Notes: generated by a model not told the origin, from the letters alone. A stretch of 64,000 nucleotides of DNA from Desulfosudis oleivorans (GCA_020723305.1 DYJC01000001.1:1-64000); one strand, 5' to 3'; counted from the stretch's first letter, positions 35,143-44,857 are shown. Numbers and translations are program-made.

Positions 35143-35886
35143 TTAATAATATTCCTTCTTGCGAGAAATCTTACCCAGCAAGATACCAATCAGCAATACA
35201 CCACTTCCTGCAAGGAACCAACGGATCATATCCGCTTGGAAAAAAGTATCTTTAATGGTTTTCATGGTTCTTATGACTTCATCACTCTTTTTCCCGGCAG
35301 CTCGAAGCTGAATATTCTCATTTTCCAGTGTTTCCAGCTTTTGAGACAATTGGGTCACATTTTTAGATTGATTGAGTAATTTGTTATATTTTTCGGAAAT
35401 TTCTTGATGCTCCGTAACGATTCTCTCCATATCCTTTCTTGCCTGCTCATTTGTCGATTGAACTGCACCCGATGGATTATCCGGATTGCTTTGAATCTTC
35501 TCCAGCTCAATTCCCAGTTGATTTTTTTCTTTCTCAAGGGTTTCAAGACTCAATTCAAGATGTTTAATCTTTTCCTCCAGTTCTGTAATAATCGTGGTTT
35601 TTGGAATATTCGGGGTTATGTAGCGTTTGATCACCCACCCTTCCTGGTTTGAATCGGTTCTAACCCTCGCAAAGTCTGCTACCTCTTCGAGTACTTCAAG
35701 CGGTGCATCGGAACGCAATCTTTGAATCATTTCTGAATCATTATCCGGAGACTTTCGCAAGGTGATCATCATCACATCCGAGACATATCGGGTTTCTGCT
35801 GAAGCAGCTGCCGGAAATACCGCTATCAGGATAATTAAGAAAAGGATAATAGAAAGGATCGGTTTCCCCAAATAAACTCGCTGCAT
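35143..35886 (-). CDS. SH3-domain protein with coiled coil and C-terminal membrane anchor (TIGR04211-like)
   Basis: A 247-aa envelope protein, started at MQRVYLGKP behind GGAGGT. The signal peptide ends near ASA-ETRYVSD. A bacterial SH3 domain covers about 25-90 (ITLRKSPDNDSEMIQRL...GWVIKRYI), then a long coiled coil (95-205), one membrane helix (MIRWFLAGSGVLLIGILLG) and a basic tail. This architecture defines the TIGR04211 family (SH3 and anchor), which is probably periplasmic and inner-membrane attached. Function is unknown. Confidence 0.9.
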   Translation of the reverse strand: MQRVYLGKPILSIILFLIILIAVFPAAASAETRYVSDVMMITLRKSPDNDSEMIQRLRSDAPLEVLEEVADFARVRTDSNQEGWVIKRYITPNIPKTTIITELEEKIKHLELSLETLEKEKNQLGIELEKIQSNPDNPSGAVQSTNEQARKDMERIVTEHQEISEKYNKLLNQSKNVTQLSQKLETLENENIQLRAAGKKSDEVIRTMKTIKDTFFQADMIRWFLAGSGVLLIGILLGKISRKKEYY

Positions 35887-36189
35887 TGATCTACCTCCGT
35901 AAAGCATAAAAATAGCTTCCGTATTTATTATTGATCTTCGTAATTTATGATTCGGATATTATTTATAATCCGCCATCCCCTGTCAAGGCCTATGCCATCC
36001 GCATGTCATTTTTCTGACACCTCTGGCCCTTTCCTGCATTATGAAAAGCAGAATCGGCAGCTCTATTAAGGAAATAACAACTATATTTTCAATCAGATAT
36101 ACATATTGATTTATTTCTTCAACTGGTAATGGCATAATTTTTGATAACCTTTTCAGAAGAATTGAAACCGGACAAAGGGGACACAACCT

Positions 36190-36363
36190 ATGGCGAATCA
36201 ACAGAAAAAAACAAATACCCATCATCTGATCTGGAAACGTGTGATGCATATTCTAACGGAAAAACAGAACAACAAGGCCGGAAGCGATTTGCATCAAAAA
36301 TCCCTGATCAATATCAATCTTTTTATTGAGAAAACAGAAAAGGATCTAAGACTCATCCATTAG
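36190..36363 (+). CDS. Possible small protein (57 aa)
   Basis: ATG at 36190 follows AAGGGGACA at a good distance. The product is basic and helical (HHLIWKRVMHILTEKQNN... INLFIEKTEKDLRLIH). Unrecognised. Support is only the ribosome site and a clean frame. Confidence 0.35.
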   Translation: MANQQKKTNTHHLIWKRVMHILTEKQNNKAGSDLHQKSLININLFIEKTEKDLRLIH

Positions 36364-36444
36364 CGCCTTATCCTTTTCATAAGAACAGATCATTGAGGAT
36401 CTGGCTCTCCAAATCACTTTATAAAGGCTTGCCCCAACACTTTT

Positions 36445-36579
36445 TTAAGGCTTTGACAATAATCTGGCTGCCGCAGAAAGGTCTACTGCATCGCATATCA
36501 GTATTTGAGAGTAGTCGTTGGAGGCATATATTTCGCCATTTTCAAGTACGGAAATATCATTCGGTGACCAGTCTTCAGG
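36445..36579 (-). pseudogene. Remnant of an arylesterase/SMP-30-type gene
   Basis: The minus strand reads PEDWSPNDISVLENGEIYAS followed by NDYSQILICDAVDLSAAARL and a stop at 36445. The SPNDI...GEIYASND pattern is the calcium-site motif of paraoxonase/arylesterase and SMP-30/gluconolactonase propellers. Only about 44 codons survive, and the upstream side is cut by the TTAGCCCG repeat region. Confidence 0.45.
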
Positions 36580-36675
36580 TTAGCCCGTTAGCCCGTTAGC
36601 CCGTTGACCGGATGGCCGGTAAAATATCATTTCCAACTACTGGCCAACCGGCTAACGGGCAAACGGGCAAACCGG
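36580..36675. repeat. Tandem TTAGCCCG repeats with an inverted partner
   Basis: Three copies of TTAGCCCG (36580-36603) are answered at 36650-36675 by GGCTAACGGGCAAACGGGCA, so the two arms can pair. It lies directly after the larE stop and may act as a terminator-like structure. Confidence 0.6.
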
Positions 36676-36676
36676 T

Positions 36677-37477
36677 CTACCGATTCATCTTGCCCTGGAT
36701 ATACCCCTCCAAATCCAGCGCAACATGGATAAATCCGAGTTTCCGGATCTCCGGAACAATCCTTTTCAGTCTCTCCGGATCGATCATCTTCTGAAATTCA
36801 TTTTTCTGGATTTCAATCCGGGCGATCGTTCCATGATGCCGTACCCTGCTGCCGGAGAACCCTTCGGAATGAAGAATCTGCTCTGCGGATTCAATCATCC
36901 GGATCATATCCTCATGAATGGGGATTCCAAAAGGAATTCGTGTTGCCAGGCAGGCCATTGCAGGCTTATTCCAAGTTGAAAGCCCCCTCTCTTTCGAAAG
37001 CTGCCGGATATCTTCCTTGGTCAATCCAGCATCGATCAATGGAGCATGAATCCCATGCTCCTGTGCGGCTGCAAATCCAGGCCGGATATCATTGAGATCA
37101 TCGATATTGGCGCCATGACAAATCGCCTGAATTCCCAGTTCAGCGGCCTTGTTTTTTAAAATCTGAAACAGATTCTGTTTGCAGACATAGCATCGATCCG
37201 GATGATTGTTCCTGAACCCGGGCAGTTTCAATTCATCCGTATCAATAACGATATGCTGAGCCCCAAGTTTTTCAGCAATCGCAAGAGAATCCCTATATTC
37301 CTTTCTTGAATGTACTATGGATGAAGATGTAATTGCGACAGCCCTGTCTCCGAGAACTTCACAAGCAACGGAGAGAAGAAAGGTGCTGTCCACGCCGCCG
37401 GAAAATGCCACCATCAGTGAATCGAACTTTTGTAAAACGCGGATCAACGCCTCTTTTTTCTGCTGTAAGCTTTTCAC
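36677..37477 (-). CDS. larE: ATP-dependent sacrificial sulfur transferase LarE
   Basis: A 266-aa PP-loop protein. SLMVAFSGGVDSTFLL is the ATP site. The sulfur-donor cysteine sits in KPAMACLATRIPFG, as in Lactobacillus LarE. DRCYVCKQNLF and HGANIDDLNDIRPG are family blocks. LarE donates its Cys sulfur to build the nickel-pincer cofactor of lactate racemase and related LarA enzymes; LarB, LarC and LarA are not in the window. I favour the GTG at 37477, which has AGAGGT upstream; the longer frame uses TTG 37522 and overlaps the upstream gene. It is probably co-transcribed with the nitronate monooxygenase gene. Confidence 0.9.
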   Translation of the reverse strand: MKSLQQKKEALIRVLQKFDSLMVAFSGGVDSTFLLSVACEVLGDRAVAITSSSIVHSRKEYRDSLAIAEKLGAQHIVIDTDELKLPGFRNNHPDRCYVCKQNLFQILKNKAAELGIQAICHGANIDDLNDIRPGFAAAQEHGIHAPLIDAGLTKEDIRQLSKERGLSTWNKPAMACLATRIPFGIPIHEDMIRMIESAEQILHSEGFSGSRVRHHGTIARIEIQKNEFQKMIDPERLKRIVPEIRKLGFIHVALDLEGYIQGKMNR

Positions 37478-37508
37478 CAGGATCGAAACCTCTTTGGGAT
37501 TAAAATGA

Positions 37509-38474
37509 TTATGCCCTTCCAAATCGCATGACGGACTCTTTTGCCTGTTCCATAATTCTAACCATCAACTCTTTGACCGTAGGAATATCATGGATCAAGC
37601 CCACCCCCTGACCAACAGAAATCACACCCGCATCCAGATCTCCTTCACGATACATTTTTCGTGCAAGATCACCGGCAACGATAGACAACACCTCGGCAAA
37701 ATCCCCACCTGATGCTTCTGTTTCCGCACATTTCCGTGCAGCGGCATTATTCCAGACTCTATGGGTTGCATCGATTGATCTCATGATCAGCATGGTATCC
37801 AGTTCAGATGCATTCAGGAGGGCCTGTTTCAAATTATCATGAATCGGGCATTCTTTGGTCAGCAGAAACCGGGTCCCCATGATCGCCCCATCCGCTCCCA
37901 GAGAAAGAACGGCTGCGACACCGCGGCCATCCGAAACACCGCCGCCCCCGATCACCGGAATTTTCACCGCATCCTTGACAGCCGGAATCAGGACAAGTGT
38001 TCCAATATCCAGTTTTCCCGTAGCCCCCCCATTTTCATACCCCACCACCGTAACCATATCCGCACCCATGGCTTCCACTTTCTGGGCATACCGGATTCCC
38101 ACGCATTTATGAATCCATATCATTCCAGCGTCTTTAAAGCGTCTGCAAAGATCGACAGGAGCGGAGTGGCCCGAAGTCTCAACAATCCTGACTCCCTTTT
38201 CGATCAAAACATCCACATAATCATTGTTATCGATAGGACGCATGCTTGGAAACAGATTGATATTCACCGCAAAAGGTTTCGTGGTTTGTTCATTAATCCG
38301 GTCTATGGCGGAAGCGAATTCCTCTCTGGATCGATAAATTGCAGAAGCCAGTATTCCAAGTCCTCCGGCTTCGGATATGGCTGCGACAAAATCCGAGGTA
38401 GAAATGGACATCATGGTACCACCGACAATGGGATATTGAATCCCCAATTTTTCAGTCAAGGCTGTTTGAAACAT
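37509..38474 (-). CDS. Nitronate monooxygenase / FMN-dependent dioxygenase-like
   Basis: A 321-aa TIM-barrel flavoprotein. LGIQYPIVGGTM begins the barrel, GLGILASA follows, and VVGYENGGATGKLD and PVIGGGGVSDGRGVAAVLSLGADGAIMGTRFLL form the FMN-phosphate site. The active-site His region is VETSGHSAP. Relatives include nitronate monooxygenase and the FabK-type enoyl-ACP reductase; sequence alone does not separate the two. The start is ATG 38474 behind GGGAGG. Confidence 0.85.
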   Translation of the reverse strand: MFQTALTEKLGIQYPIVGGTMMSISTSDFVAAISEAGGLGILASAIYRSREEFASAIDRINEQTTKPFAVNINLFPSMRPIDNNDYVDVLIEKGVRIVETSGHSAPVDLCRRFKDAGMIWIHKCVGIRYAQKVEAMGADMVTVVGYENGGATGKLDIGTLVLIPAVKDAVKIPVIGGGGVSDGRGVAAVLSLGADGAIMGTRFLLTKECPIHDNLKQALLNASELDTMLIMRSIDATHRVWNNAAARKCAETEASGGDFAEVLSIVAGDLARKMYREGDLDAGVISVGQGVGLIHDIPTVKELMVRIMEQAKESVMRFGRA

Positions 38475-38543
38475 GCTCCTCCCTTTTTTACTTATAAATA
38501 CTGAGTCATCCGGTTCAATTTCATATCCAATCATTTTCAACAA

Positions 38544-38754
38544 CTATAACTCAAGATTATACGGAGTGCCAATGTTTTTTTATGATGCAATAAGCCGTGT
38601 TCAACAGTTCCTGCCCGATTATCACTGTCTGATTTTACATCAGGCTCTGCACGTGGCCTTCAGAACATTTCACTGGAGTATTTGTTCCCTTTCTGTTAAA
38701 AATTTTTCATCAAACGTTTTTGTAAATATCGCATATATGATTTCCGGGGGAGCA
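38544..38754 (+). ncRNA. Structured-looking leader upstream of dapF, possible small RNA
   Basis: About 210 bases between nitronate monooxygenase and dapF. A strong hairpin CTGAT-TTTAC-ATCAG (38629-38643) sits inside a region with further pairing potential, flanked by GCCGTGTTC and CACTGGAGTAT. The layout is reminiscent of 6S-type RNAs but I cannot verify it. It is open in the dapF frame, but the protein there is not family-like. Confidence 0.25.
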
Positions 38755-39606
38755 ATGCAGATTGAATTCACCAAAATGGAAGGCATCGGCAATGATTTTA
38801 TTTTCATAGATGACCGTAAACATTCTATTGAAGATCATATTTCCTACCATACATTATCCAGACGCCTCTGCGACAGAAGGTTCGGCATCGGAGGAGACGG
38901 AATGATCCTGATTCTGAATTCCCAGGTTTGTGATCTGCAATTCAGGATATTCAACTCAGACGGGAGTGAGGCACAGATGTGCGGAAACGGCATGCGATGC
39001 TTTGCCTGGCTTGTTTATGAAAAACAGATTATCCAAAAAAATGAATTTTCCGTGGAAACCCTGGCCGGAAAAATCATCCCGAGAATTTTGTTCGACAAAG
39101 AAGGAAAAATAGATGCTGTAAAAGTGGACATGGGACAGCCCATACTTGATCCTGCAAGCATACCATTTGTTTCAACCCGATCGCAGGCGATTTCCGAAGA
39201 GATGGAAATTGAAGGCCGTAAGATCATGATTACCGCCGTATCCATGGGGAATCCCCATGCTGTCATTTTTGTTGATTCAGCAGACAGGGCTCCGGTTCTC
39301 CAGCTTGGCCCGATGATCGAAAAGAATCCACGGTTTCCGGAAAAAACAAATGTTGAATTTGTGGAAGTCATCACGGACAATGAATTAAGAATGAAGGTAT
39401 GGGAACGCGGCGCCGGCGTGACACTCGCTTGCGGCACAGGGGCCTGCGCAGCCATGGTCGCTGCACATTTAAATAAAAAAATTGGAGAGCAGGCAGTGGT
39501 GCATCTGGATGGCGGGGATCTTTTTATTGAATGGGATCAAAAAACCAATCACGTTTATAAAACCGGTCCTGCCCATATGGTGTATACCGGTATGATGGAA
39601 ATATAA
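38755..39606 (+). CDS. dapF: Diaminopimelate epimerase
   Basis: A 283-aa enzyme converting LL- to meso-diaminopimelate for lysine and peptidoglycan. The two catalytic cysteines are in NSDGSEAQMCGNGMRC and TLACGTGACAAM; GIGNDFIFID is the N-terminal block. The start at ATG 38755 (MQIEFTKMEG) has GGGGGAG just upstream; the frame is open 94 codons further up but that part is not family sequence. Monocistronic here. Confidence 0.97.
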   Translation: MQIEFTKMEGIGNDFIFIDDRKHSIEDHISYHTLSRRLCDRRFGIGGDGMILILNSQVCDLQFRIFNSDGSEAQMCGNGMRCFAWLVYEKQIIQKNEFSVETLAGKIIPRILFDKEGKIDAVKVDMGQPILDPASIPFVSTRSQAISEEMEIEGRKIMITAVSMGNPHAVIFVDSADRAPVLQLGPMIEKNPRFPEKTNVEFVEVITDNELRMKVWERGAGVTLACGTGACAAMVAAHLNKKIGEQAVVHLDGGDLFIEWDQKTNHVYKTGPAHMVYTGMMEI

Positions 39607-39728
39607 GAAAAGATGAACCGCTATATTTCACATACCTTCCTTTCATTCTTGACACATTTGAGATTATTTATTACCGTGACAAAAATTTCCCATTGATTCA
39701 ATGACCCGAACCTCAGGAAATCGCCCCC

Positions 39729-40478
39729 ATGATTGTCAGCTTTGTACAAACAAAAGGTGGAACCGGGAAAAGCACTCTGGCACTGAACACAGCATTCTCC
39801 CGGCAGATTCAAAAACAGTTTCAATCCATTGCGCTGGTGGAACTGGATCCCCAGGGAAGCCTGAAAAACTGGTGGATACAAAGAGAGGAAGAAGGACGCG
39901 ATACGGAAAAGGTATCTTTTCACCATATCTCCAGCACACAAAAAGCGGTTTTTCAAAGCGGCATTACCGCCATTGCAGAACATAATGAGTTGATCATCAT
40001 GGACATCCCGGGAGAAAGCACCGGAAAACTCCATACCCGATTTGCCTGCGCATCTTCGGATCTCGTGATTATCCCCATGCGTACATCAACCAATGATGAA
40101 CTGGCCTTTGCAGACAACCTGTATCCGATTATCCGGGAAATCACTAACATCGCCCCTGAAAAACGAAAAACATTTCATGTGCTGCCGTCCTTTACTCATC
40201 CGCAATCCAATAATAAAAAGATCCTTGAATATTTTTCAGACATTCTTCCCAGCCATCTGCAATGCATGGAGGTTGTATATCCACATCGATCGGTCTACGA
40301 AAACTTTAACCGGGACGGTATGAACCTTTCGGAATATGCTTTATCGGTCGAACAGAACAAACGAAATGCCGTTCAGGCATCACGGGCGGTTATGGATATT
40401 GAAGAAATTTCAAAAAACATCATTGATTTACTGGAGAAAAACAATGGCGGTGCCAAGAAAAAGAAAAAAACTCGATGA
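39729..40478 (+). CDS. ParA/MinD-type partition ATPase
   Basis: A 249-aa ATPase. The deviant Walker A is KGGTGKSTLA, the A' region is VELDPQGSLKNW, and Walker B is LIIMDIPGESTG. It resembles VirC1/ParA-like orphans rather than chromosomal Soj. CAGGAA precedes the ATG. A second gene overlaps its 3' end by 35 bases, which is a typical ParA plus partner layout, although the partner is not a recognisable ParB. Whether it positions DNA or a protein complex is open. Confidence 0.88.
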   Translation: MIVSFVQTKGGTGKSTLALNTAFSRQIQKQFQSIALVELDPQGSLKNWWIQREEEGRDTEKVSFHHISSTQKAVFQSGITAIAEHNELIIMDIPGESTGKLHTRFACASSDLVIIPMRTSTNDELAFADNLYPIIREITNIAPEKRKTFHVLPSFTHPQSNNKKILEYFSDILPSHLQCMEVVYPHRSVYENFNRDGMNLSEYALSVEQNKRNAVQASRAVMDIEEISKNIIDLLEKNNGGAKKKKKTR

Positions 40479-40896
40479 AACAGCGAAGGAACTGAAGAAA
40501 AAGGGTTCAACGCCGAAACACCAAAGACATGCGATCAAGACAGAAGAGGCATTGTCCCGAAACACTTCAAAAAAAATTGATACTGCCTTTGAAATTATGG
40601 ATCATATTCAAGAGGAAACATCGACCCATATCCCATCCGATCAAAAAAGAACATCCGGTCCGGTGGATTCAAAAAAATTCCGTTCAAAAAAAGAACGTAC
40701 CGGATTTCGATTTCACATTTCACTGGATGCGGTCATGCCTGAAAAAACAACAGACAGCCGAAGCAGATCCATGCTTCCCGTCAACGAATCATCGATACTG
40801 GATATCGGACTCACCATACCCTTTTTCTGGAAGATGCCCATTATTGGTAAAATCGTTCAAAAAGTCATCCGGAACATGAAAACAGTAAAATTGTAA
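40444..40896 (+). CDS. Basic protein coupled to the ParA-like ATPase (150 aa)
   Basis: Starts inside the ParA-like gene (ATG 40444 after CTGGAG) and overlaps it by 35 bases. The N-terminal half is very lysine/arginine-rich and probably disordered (VPRKRKKLDETAKELKKKGS). The C-terminal 50 residues hold a hydrophobic stretch (ILDIGLTIPFFWKMPIIGKIV). Unrecognised. The position suggests an adaptor for the ATPase, perhaps DNA- or membrane-binding. Confidence 0.7.
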   Translation: MAVPRKRKKLDETAKELKKKGSTPKHQRHAIKTEEALSRNTSKKIDTAFEIMDHIQEETSTHIPSDQKRTSGPVDSKKFRSKKERTGFRFHISLDAVMPEKTTDSRSRSMLPVNESSILDIGLTIPFFWKMPIIGKIVQKVIRNMKTVKL

Positions 40897-41001
40897 ACCC
40901 GTGAACGGGGAGAGCTACGAATTGACCGACTTACGGATTTTTATCTGTTTCCGTTAATAGGCATAGGATGTCCAGCCTTCGGATCATTGGATTCGATTGT
41001 A

Positions 41002-42723
41002 TCATGCGATATCCGCTATATCGGTATTATACGACCAATCCCCCCAGACCTTTTCAACAATCTGCATGACAATCGGATTGATATACTCTTCAGCCGCTTT
41101 TCCATATAAGAGATCAATATGGTTGGCGCCTTCAATGATGAAATCCACCAGAAGGCTCTCTTCCTGGGGAATTTCTATTTTTTTCAGATCCTTGACAGAT
41201 TGAATATGGTACGTCTGCTTATAACGATGAGGATACAGTTCACTGTACCGCACATTGTCAACAGAAGCGAGATTATCTGCGGTTCCCCAGAAATGGAATA
41301 CCGGTATGTTATCCGGGAACAAGGAAAACAATTCAGAATAATTCAGACGGCTGGCATCCATTCGTTTAAATCCCCTGCCATCATAAATCGCTTTGAGACA
41401 TTGAAAACCCAGCCCAAGAGGAATCGATTCTGTTGCAACCTGTAAGTACTTTTCAATGAAATATTTATCATCCTTATGGTTTTCCGGTGAGATCAGAAAA
41501 TTCAAATCCCCGACGTTGTAATTGGATAAAACCCTTACAAAATCCTTCAGGAATGGAATCCCGGTAATCGCTTTTGAGATTTCCTGGATCGGTACGTGTT
41601 TGAGGCGGAATATCCTGGACAAGTGGTTGAACCACAATACGATGGGGAAAAAAAGATGTGATTTTCGATTGAAAAATTTCGGAGAACCAAGGGAAATCAC
41701 TCCTCGAATGGTTTTTAAATATTGTGATGTTTCAATCAGGGGAGGCAGGATCTGATTTAAAACACTTTTTTGTTTTTCAGTTAATATATCAATATCATCC
41801 AGATGCTCTCGAAGAGACCAGTTCAGGATCATATTTTCAGATACCACCCCTCCCATACTATGCCCAAGGAGAATGGTGGGTTTTCCATGGCTGCGTGCGT
41901 AAATGAATTGGACCACGGTGGCCAGATCATAATCAATCATTGAATCAATGGTGTAATACGGATCAAACCGGCCCTCATTCACCCCTACCCCTCGAGGATC
42001 AAAGAGATATACCCAGAAACCCATATCTGCTAAATCCTTGGCCATGGAATACCGGTTATTGATATTAAAACAGTTGCTGTTGTTGGCAAACCCCGGAACC
42101 AGTGTGAGGGCCGGCCTGTTATCGTTTGCAGTTACATCTTCCATGCTGACCAGCCGACGAAAACCGATCTCTTTTCCTTCCTCGGTAAAATCCCGATAAT
42201 AGACAATCTCATAATTCCCACGGCCATTCTGTTCCAATTCTTCGATTTCACTTTCAAAATAAGCAGGCATCCTGTCCGCTTTCAGGGACTCTTTCAGTAT
42301 CCGACGCCGTCCGGCCTCCATCAGGATATTGGGTAAAAAATCCTGGGAAATCTTAAACCGCTGCTGTACCAGATGATTCAGATCAATCTGATTTAACAGG
42401 ATCACATTTTCCGTCATCCGTAATCGTTGCTTCTCCAGTTCGTCAATAATAACCAGTTTGATCTGGTCGCGGGGTATTCTGATGCCTGTTGCACGCAGGA
42501 TGATATGATACAGCGCAAGAGCCAGTTTTCCGACAGCGCTGTTCCGGATCTCTTCCTGGCTTACAACAAGCTCCTTGGAAACAGGTAATCCAAGAGTGAT
42601 CTGCCCTTTATAGATCCTGCTGTAAGTATTATAACTGGCATTGATTATATTTGTGGGTACACCATTGACCACAAAACGCAAAATGGATTTACTTGCGTTT
42701 TGAAGCTTTTTTACTGCTTTCAT
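41002..42723 (-). CDS. Large alpha/beta hydrolase (lipase/esterase-like) of the storage-lipid operon
   Basis: A 573-aa protein. The first 190 residues are helical and unrecognised. The hydrolase core follows: LTLVPGFANNSNCFN (oxyanion), YLFDPRGVGVNEG, the nucleophile elbow LLGHSMGGVVSE, a late Asp region FHFWGTADNLAS, and the catalytic His in IEGANHIDLLYG. The elbow Ser distinguishes it from PHA synthases, which use Cys, though the size and core are similar. It starts 35 bases inside the end of the upstream reductase-like gene, so it is coupled to the WS/DGAT operon. Likely roles are lipid-ester mobilisation or acyl transfer. Confidence 0.82.
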   Translation of the reverse strand: MKAVKKLQNASKSILRFVVNGVPTNIINASYNTYSRIYKGQITLGLPVSKELVVSQEEIRNSAVGKLALALYHIILRATGIRIPRDQIKLVIIDELEKQRLRMTENVILLNQIDLNHLVQQRFKISQDFLPNILMEAGRRRILKESLKADRMPAYFESEIEELEQNGRGNYEIVYYRDFTEEGKEIGFRRLVSMEDVTANDNRPALTLVPGFANNSNCFNINNRYSMAKDLADMGFWVYLFDPRGVGVNEGRFDPYYTIDSMIDYDLATVVQFIYARSHGKPTILLGHSMGGVVSENMILNWSLREHLDDIDILTEKQKSVLNQILPPLIETSQYLKTIRGVISLGSPKFFNRKSHLFFPIVLWFNHLSRIFRLKHVPIQEISKAITGIPFLKDFVRVLSNYNVGDLNFLISPENHKDDKYFIEKYLQVATESIPLGLGFQCLKAIYDGRGFKRMDASRLNYSELFSLFPDNIPVFHFWGTADNLASVDNVRYSELYPHRYKQTYHIQSVKDLKKIEIPQEESLLVDFIIEGANHIDLLYGKAAEEYINPIVMQIVEKVWGDWSYNTDIADIA

Positions 42724-44776
42724 CTTTCTTAAATTCCTTTACTGCTAATGCTTTAACCCTATTAATATGTTCATCGCTGATCACACCGCTTAAACCGGTT
42801 ATGGCGGCCAGTTCCATGCCGTGCTTTAATCCCAGCCGATAGATCTCCCGTACCTTATCCCATTGAGTATCACTCCCAACAGTGAATGTCTCGAAACGTC
42901 CTTCCAGTGCCAGAATAATGGTTTCTGCAAGCCCTGCATATACCACCTGATCCGGTAAACCGATATCTTTCATTTCAATGTGTTCACCCGGCAGAAGAAT
43001 TTCACCGCTCCGGATAACCAGAATATCCGGTCTTTTTGCGATATCATCCGTTGTAAGACTCATTGGACGGGTGATGTCCGTAACAACGCATCCCGGCTTC
43101 AGTCTCATGATATCCAACACTTTTTTCGCTTCCGAACTTGCAACAACAACCACATCCATATCCCCCAGATGCGTATCTCCTCTGGTTGAAACATGGAGCT
43201 TGACTTGCGGAGCCTCTTCCTCAATAGACTCCTGTAAAGCAAGCAGTTTGGCCATATTCTTGCTGACAATATATACTTCTTCGAAAGCCGTTGCGAGTAG
43301 CCGTGAGCAGATGGAGCCCACTGCACCCGTAGCCCCGATAACCATTGTTTTCGCTTTCAATTTTTTATTGTCTGTCAACCGGGCCAGCCCCATTCTACGG
43401 ACAGCCTCTGCAGCAGCCCAAAGAGCCGTCGATGCAACATAGCTGTTGCCGGTTGTTATGGGAAGAACCGCGTGTTTCGCAACTTCGATGCTTGAATCTT
43501 TCATGGCCTTGGGCAGCATTCCAATCCCCATGATCTGTGCCCCCAATTTCTTTGCCATGACTGCAGCCTGCAATATCCGCTTGGTCGTGAACTCAGGAGT
43601 ATGGGCCTGCATCTGCTCCGGTGTCTCTCCCAATGCAATAAGCCACCCTTCCGCCTCTACCCCTGTTTTTGATTTGATGCCGGTGACTTTAGAATAAACA
43701 AAAGGTGGTGAATAAGCCATTACCTTTTCCACGGTATTCATGGTAATGGGTGCAAAATCAGACACCATTTCAACCGCTTTTATTTTCTTTAAATAATCCT
43801 GAGTAAGCGGATATACAATATAAGCAAATCGATTGATCCGTTTTTTCCTTCCGGACGGATAGATAATCCTCGGTTCCATCTGCATATCCGTAATGATTTC
43901 AAGCAAATCATCATCACTACCCTCTTGCTGAGGAATATTCATTGCAGAGAACAGTAGCGCTTCAGATATACTTACACCAACCACTCTATCCAATATTTTT
44001 GGCGTGGTATCAATAATAACAGTCACCCCTTTATCTCTCAGATATTTTACCCTGTCTTCATATGCCGTGGATGTGATGACGATTTTCCCTTCCAGATCTT
44101 CCGAGGTAAAGCCATCCAGATATTGAAAAAAATTAAAATGCGGAACGACGAGAACATGCGCCTGTTTCAGGGCATTGCGCAACAGGAATTCATTTGTTTT
44201 TTTCACAGGAGATGATTCTGTAACAATCTTTTTTCCAGGAATCCATTTCAGTACATCATGTACCCTATTGGCATACAGTTCAAGCTCTTTGATGGAACCG
44301 ATCAGACGGGGCACCCCATCCTTCAGCAGCGGATCAGCAAACTGCAAATTGTCCGTATATTCCGATATCACCGTTGCAACTCTTGAATCCACCATGCCGG
44401 AAAAAAACAAAACCCGTGCATTGTTAAAATAGTTGTTGCCGTGAATGAACTGAGTATGACGGATTGTCCACTCATGACCGACACTTCGAAGGATATTGCC
44501 GCTTGTAACCGGTGTCTGAATCTGTTTACCGATCTTCAATAAATCCCGTGTTGCTTTATCCGGTATGGATCCGGAACCAATTTCATAAGGAAAACTGATC
44601 CCTCCCAAACCAATTGCATCTGCTTTCTTGTTCCAGGACAAAATTAAATCCGCAGCTTGCTCAAAATCACCATCTGTGCCGATTCGCTTCAGTAAAAACT
44701 TCTGATTTAAAAAAGTGGTTTTAAATTCATAATCATCCTGACTGGTCCCTAAACTGATGTTGATAATCTGCCTCAT
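42689..44776 (-). CDS. AAR-like two-domain dehydrogenase, paralogue B (catalytic Cys replaced by Gly)
   Basis: A 695-aa protein, paralogous over its full length to the gene just upstream. The N-terminal half (1-370) is an unrecognised alpha/beta region. The C-terminal half resembles cyanobacterial acyl-ACP reductase (AAR): PITTGNSYVAST, the NAD(P) site VIGATGAVGSICSRLL (about 479-494), VVTDITRPMSL, and LAETIILALEG. In AAR the catalytic cysteine lies just before this last motif (F/YACxAE). Here that position is Gly615 (VVYAGLAE), whereas the paralogue has Cys614. So nucleotide binding looks intact but thioester chemistry is doubtful. It may be a structural or regulatory partner. Its 3' end overlaps the hydrolase gene by 35 bases. 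Confidence 0.8.
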   Translation of the reverse strand: MRQIINISLGTSQDDYEFKTTFLNQKFLLKRIGTDGDFEQAADLILSWNKKADAIGLGGISFPYEIGSGSIPDKATRDLLKIGKQIQTPVTSGNILRSVGHEWTIRHTQFIHGNNYFNNARVLFFSGMVDSRVATVISEYTDNLQFADPLLKDGVPRLIGSIKELELYANRVHDVLKWIPGKKIVTESSPVKKTNEFLLRNALKQAHVLVVPHFNFFQYLDGFTSEDLEGKIVITSTAYEDRVKYLRDKGVTVIIDTTPKILDRVVGVSISEALLFSAMNIPQQEGSDDDLLEIITDMQMEPRIIYPSGRKKRINRFAYIVYPLTQDYLKKIKAVEMVSDFAPITMNTVEKVMAYSPPFVYSKVTGIKSKTGVEAEGWLIALGETPEQMQAHTPEFTTKRILQAAVMAKKLGAQIMGIGMLPKAMKDSSIEVAKHAVLPITTGNSYVASTALWAAAEAVRRMGLARLTDNKKLKAKTMVIGATGAVGSICSRLLATAFEEVYIVSKNMAKLLALQESIEEEAPQVKLHVSTRGDTHLGDMDVVVVASSEAKKVLDIMRLKPGCVVTDITRPMSLTTDDIAKRPDILVIRSGEILLPGEHIEMKDIGLPDQVVYAGLAETIILALEGRFETFTVGSDTQWDKVREIYRLGLKHGMELAAITGLSGVISDEHINRVKALAVKEFKKDESSKKASKRK

Positions 44777-44857
44777 GTTAATCTCCTCATGAAACCATTC
44801 ATTCCTGTATGATTCGTTGCGTATCCGAAGCCATTTTTCACATCCTGGATCTTGCTT

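Noticed and set aside
36580-36675. CRISPR array
   Set aside because: Repeats are 8 bp, tandem without spacers, and no cas genes are near.
41002-42723. PHA synthase (PhaC)
   Set aside because: The nucleophile elbow is GHSMGG with Ser, not the Cys of PhaC, so hydrolase is the safer call.
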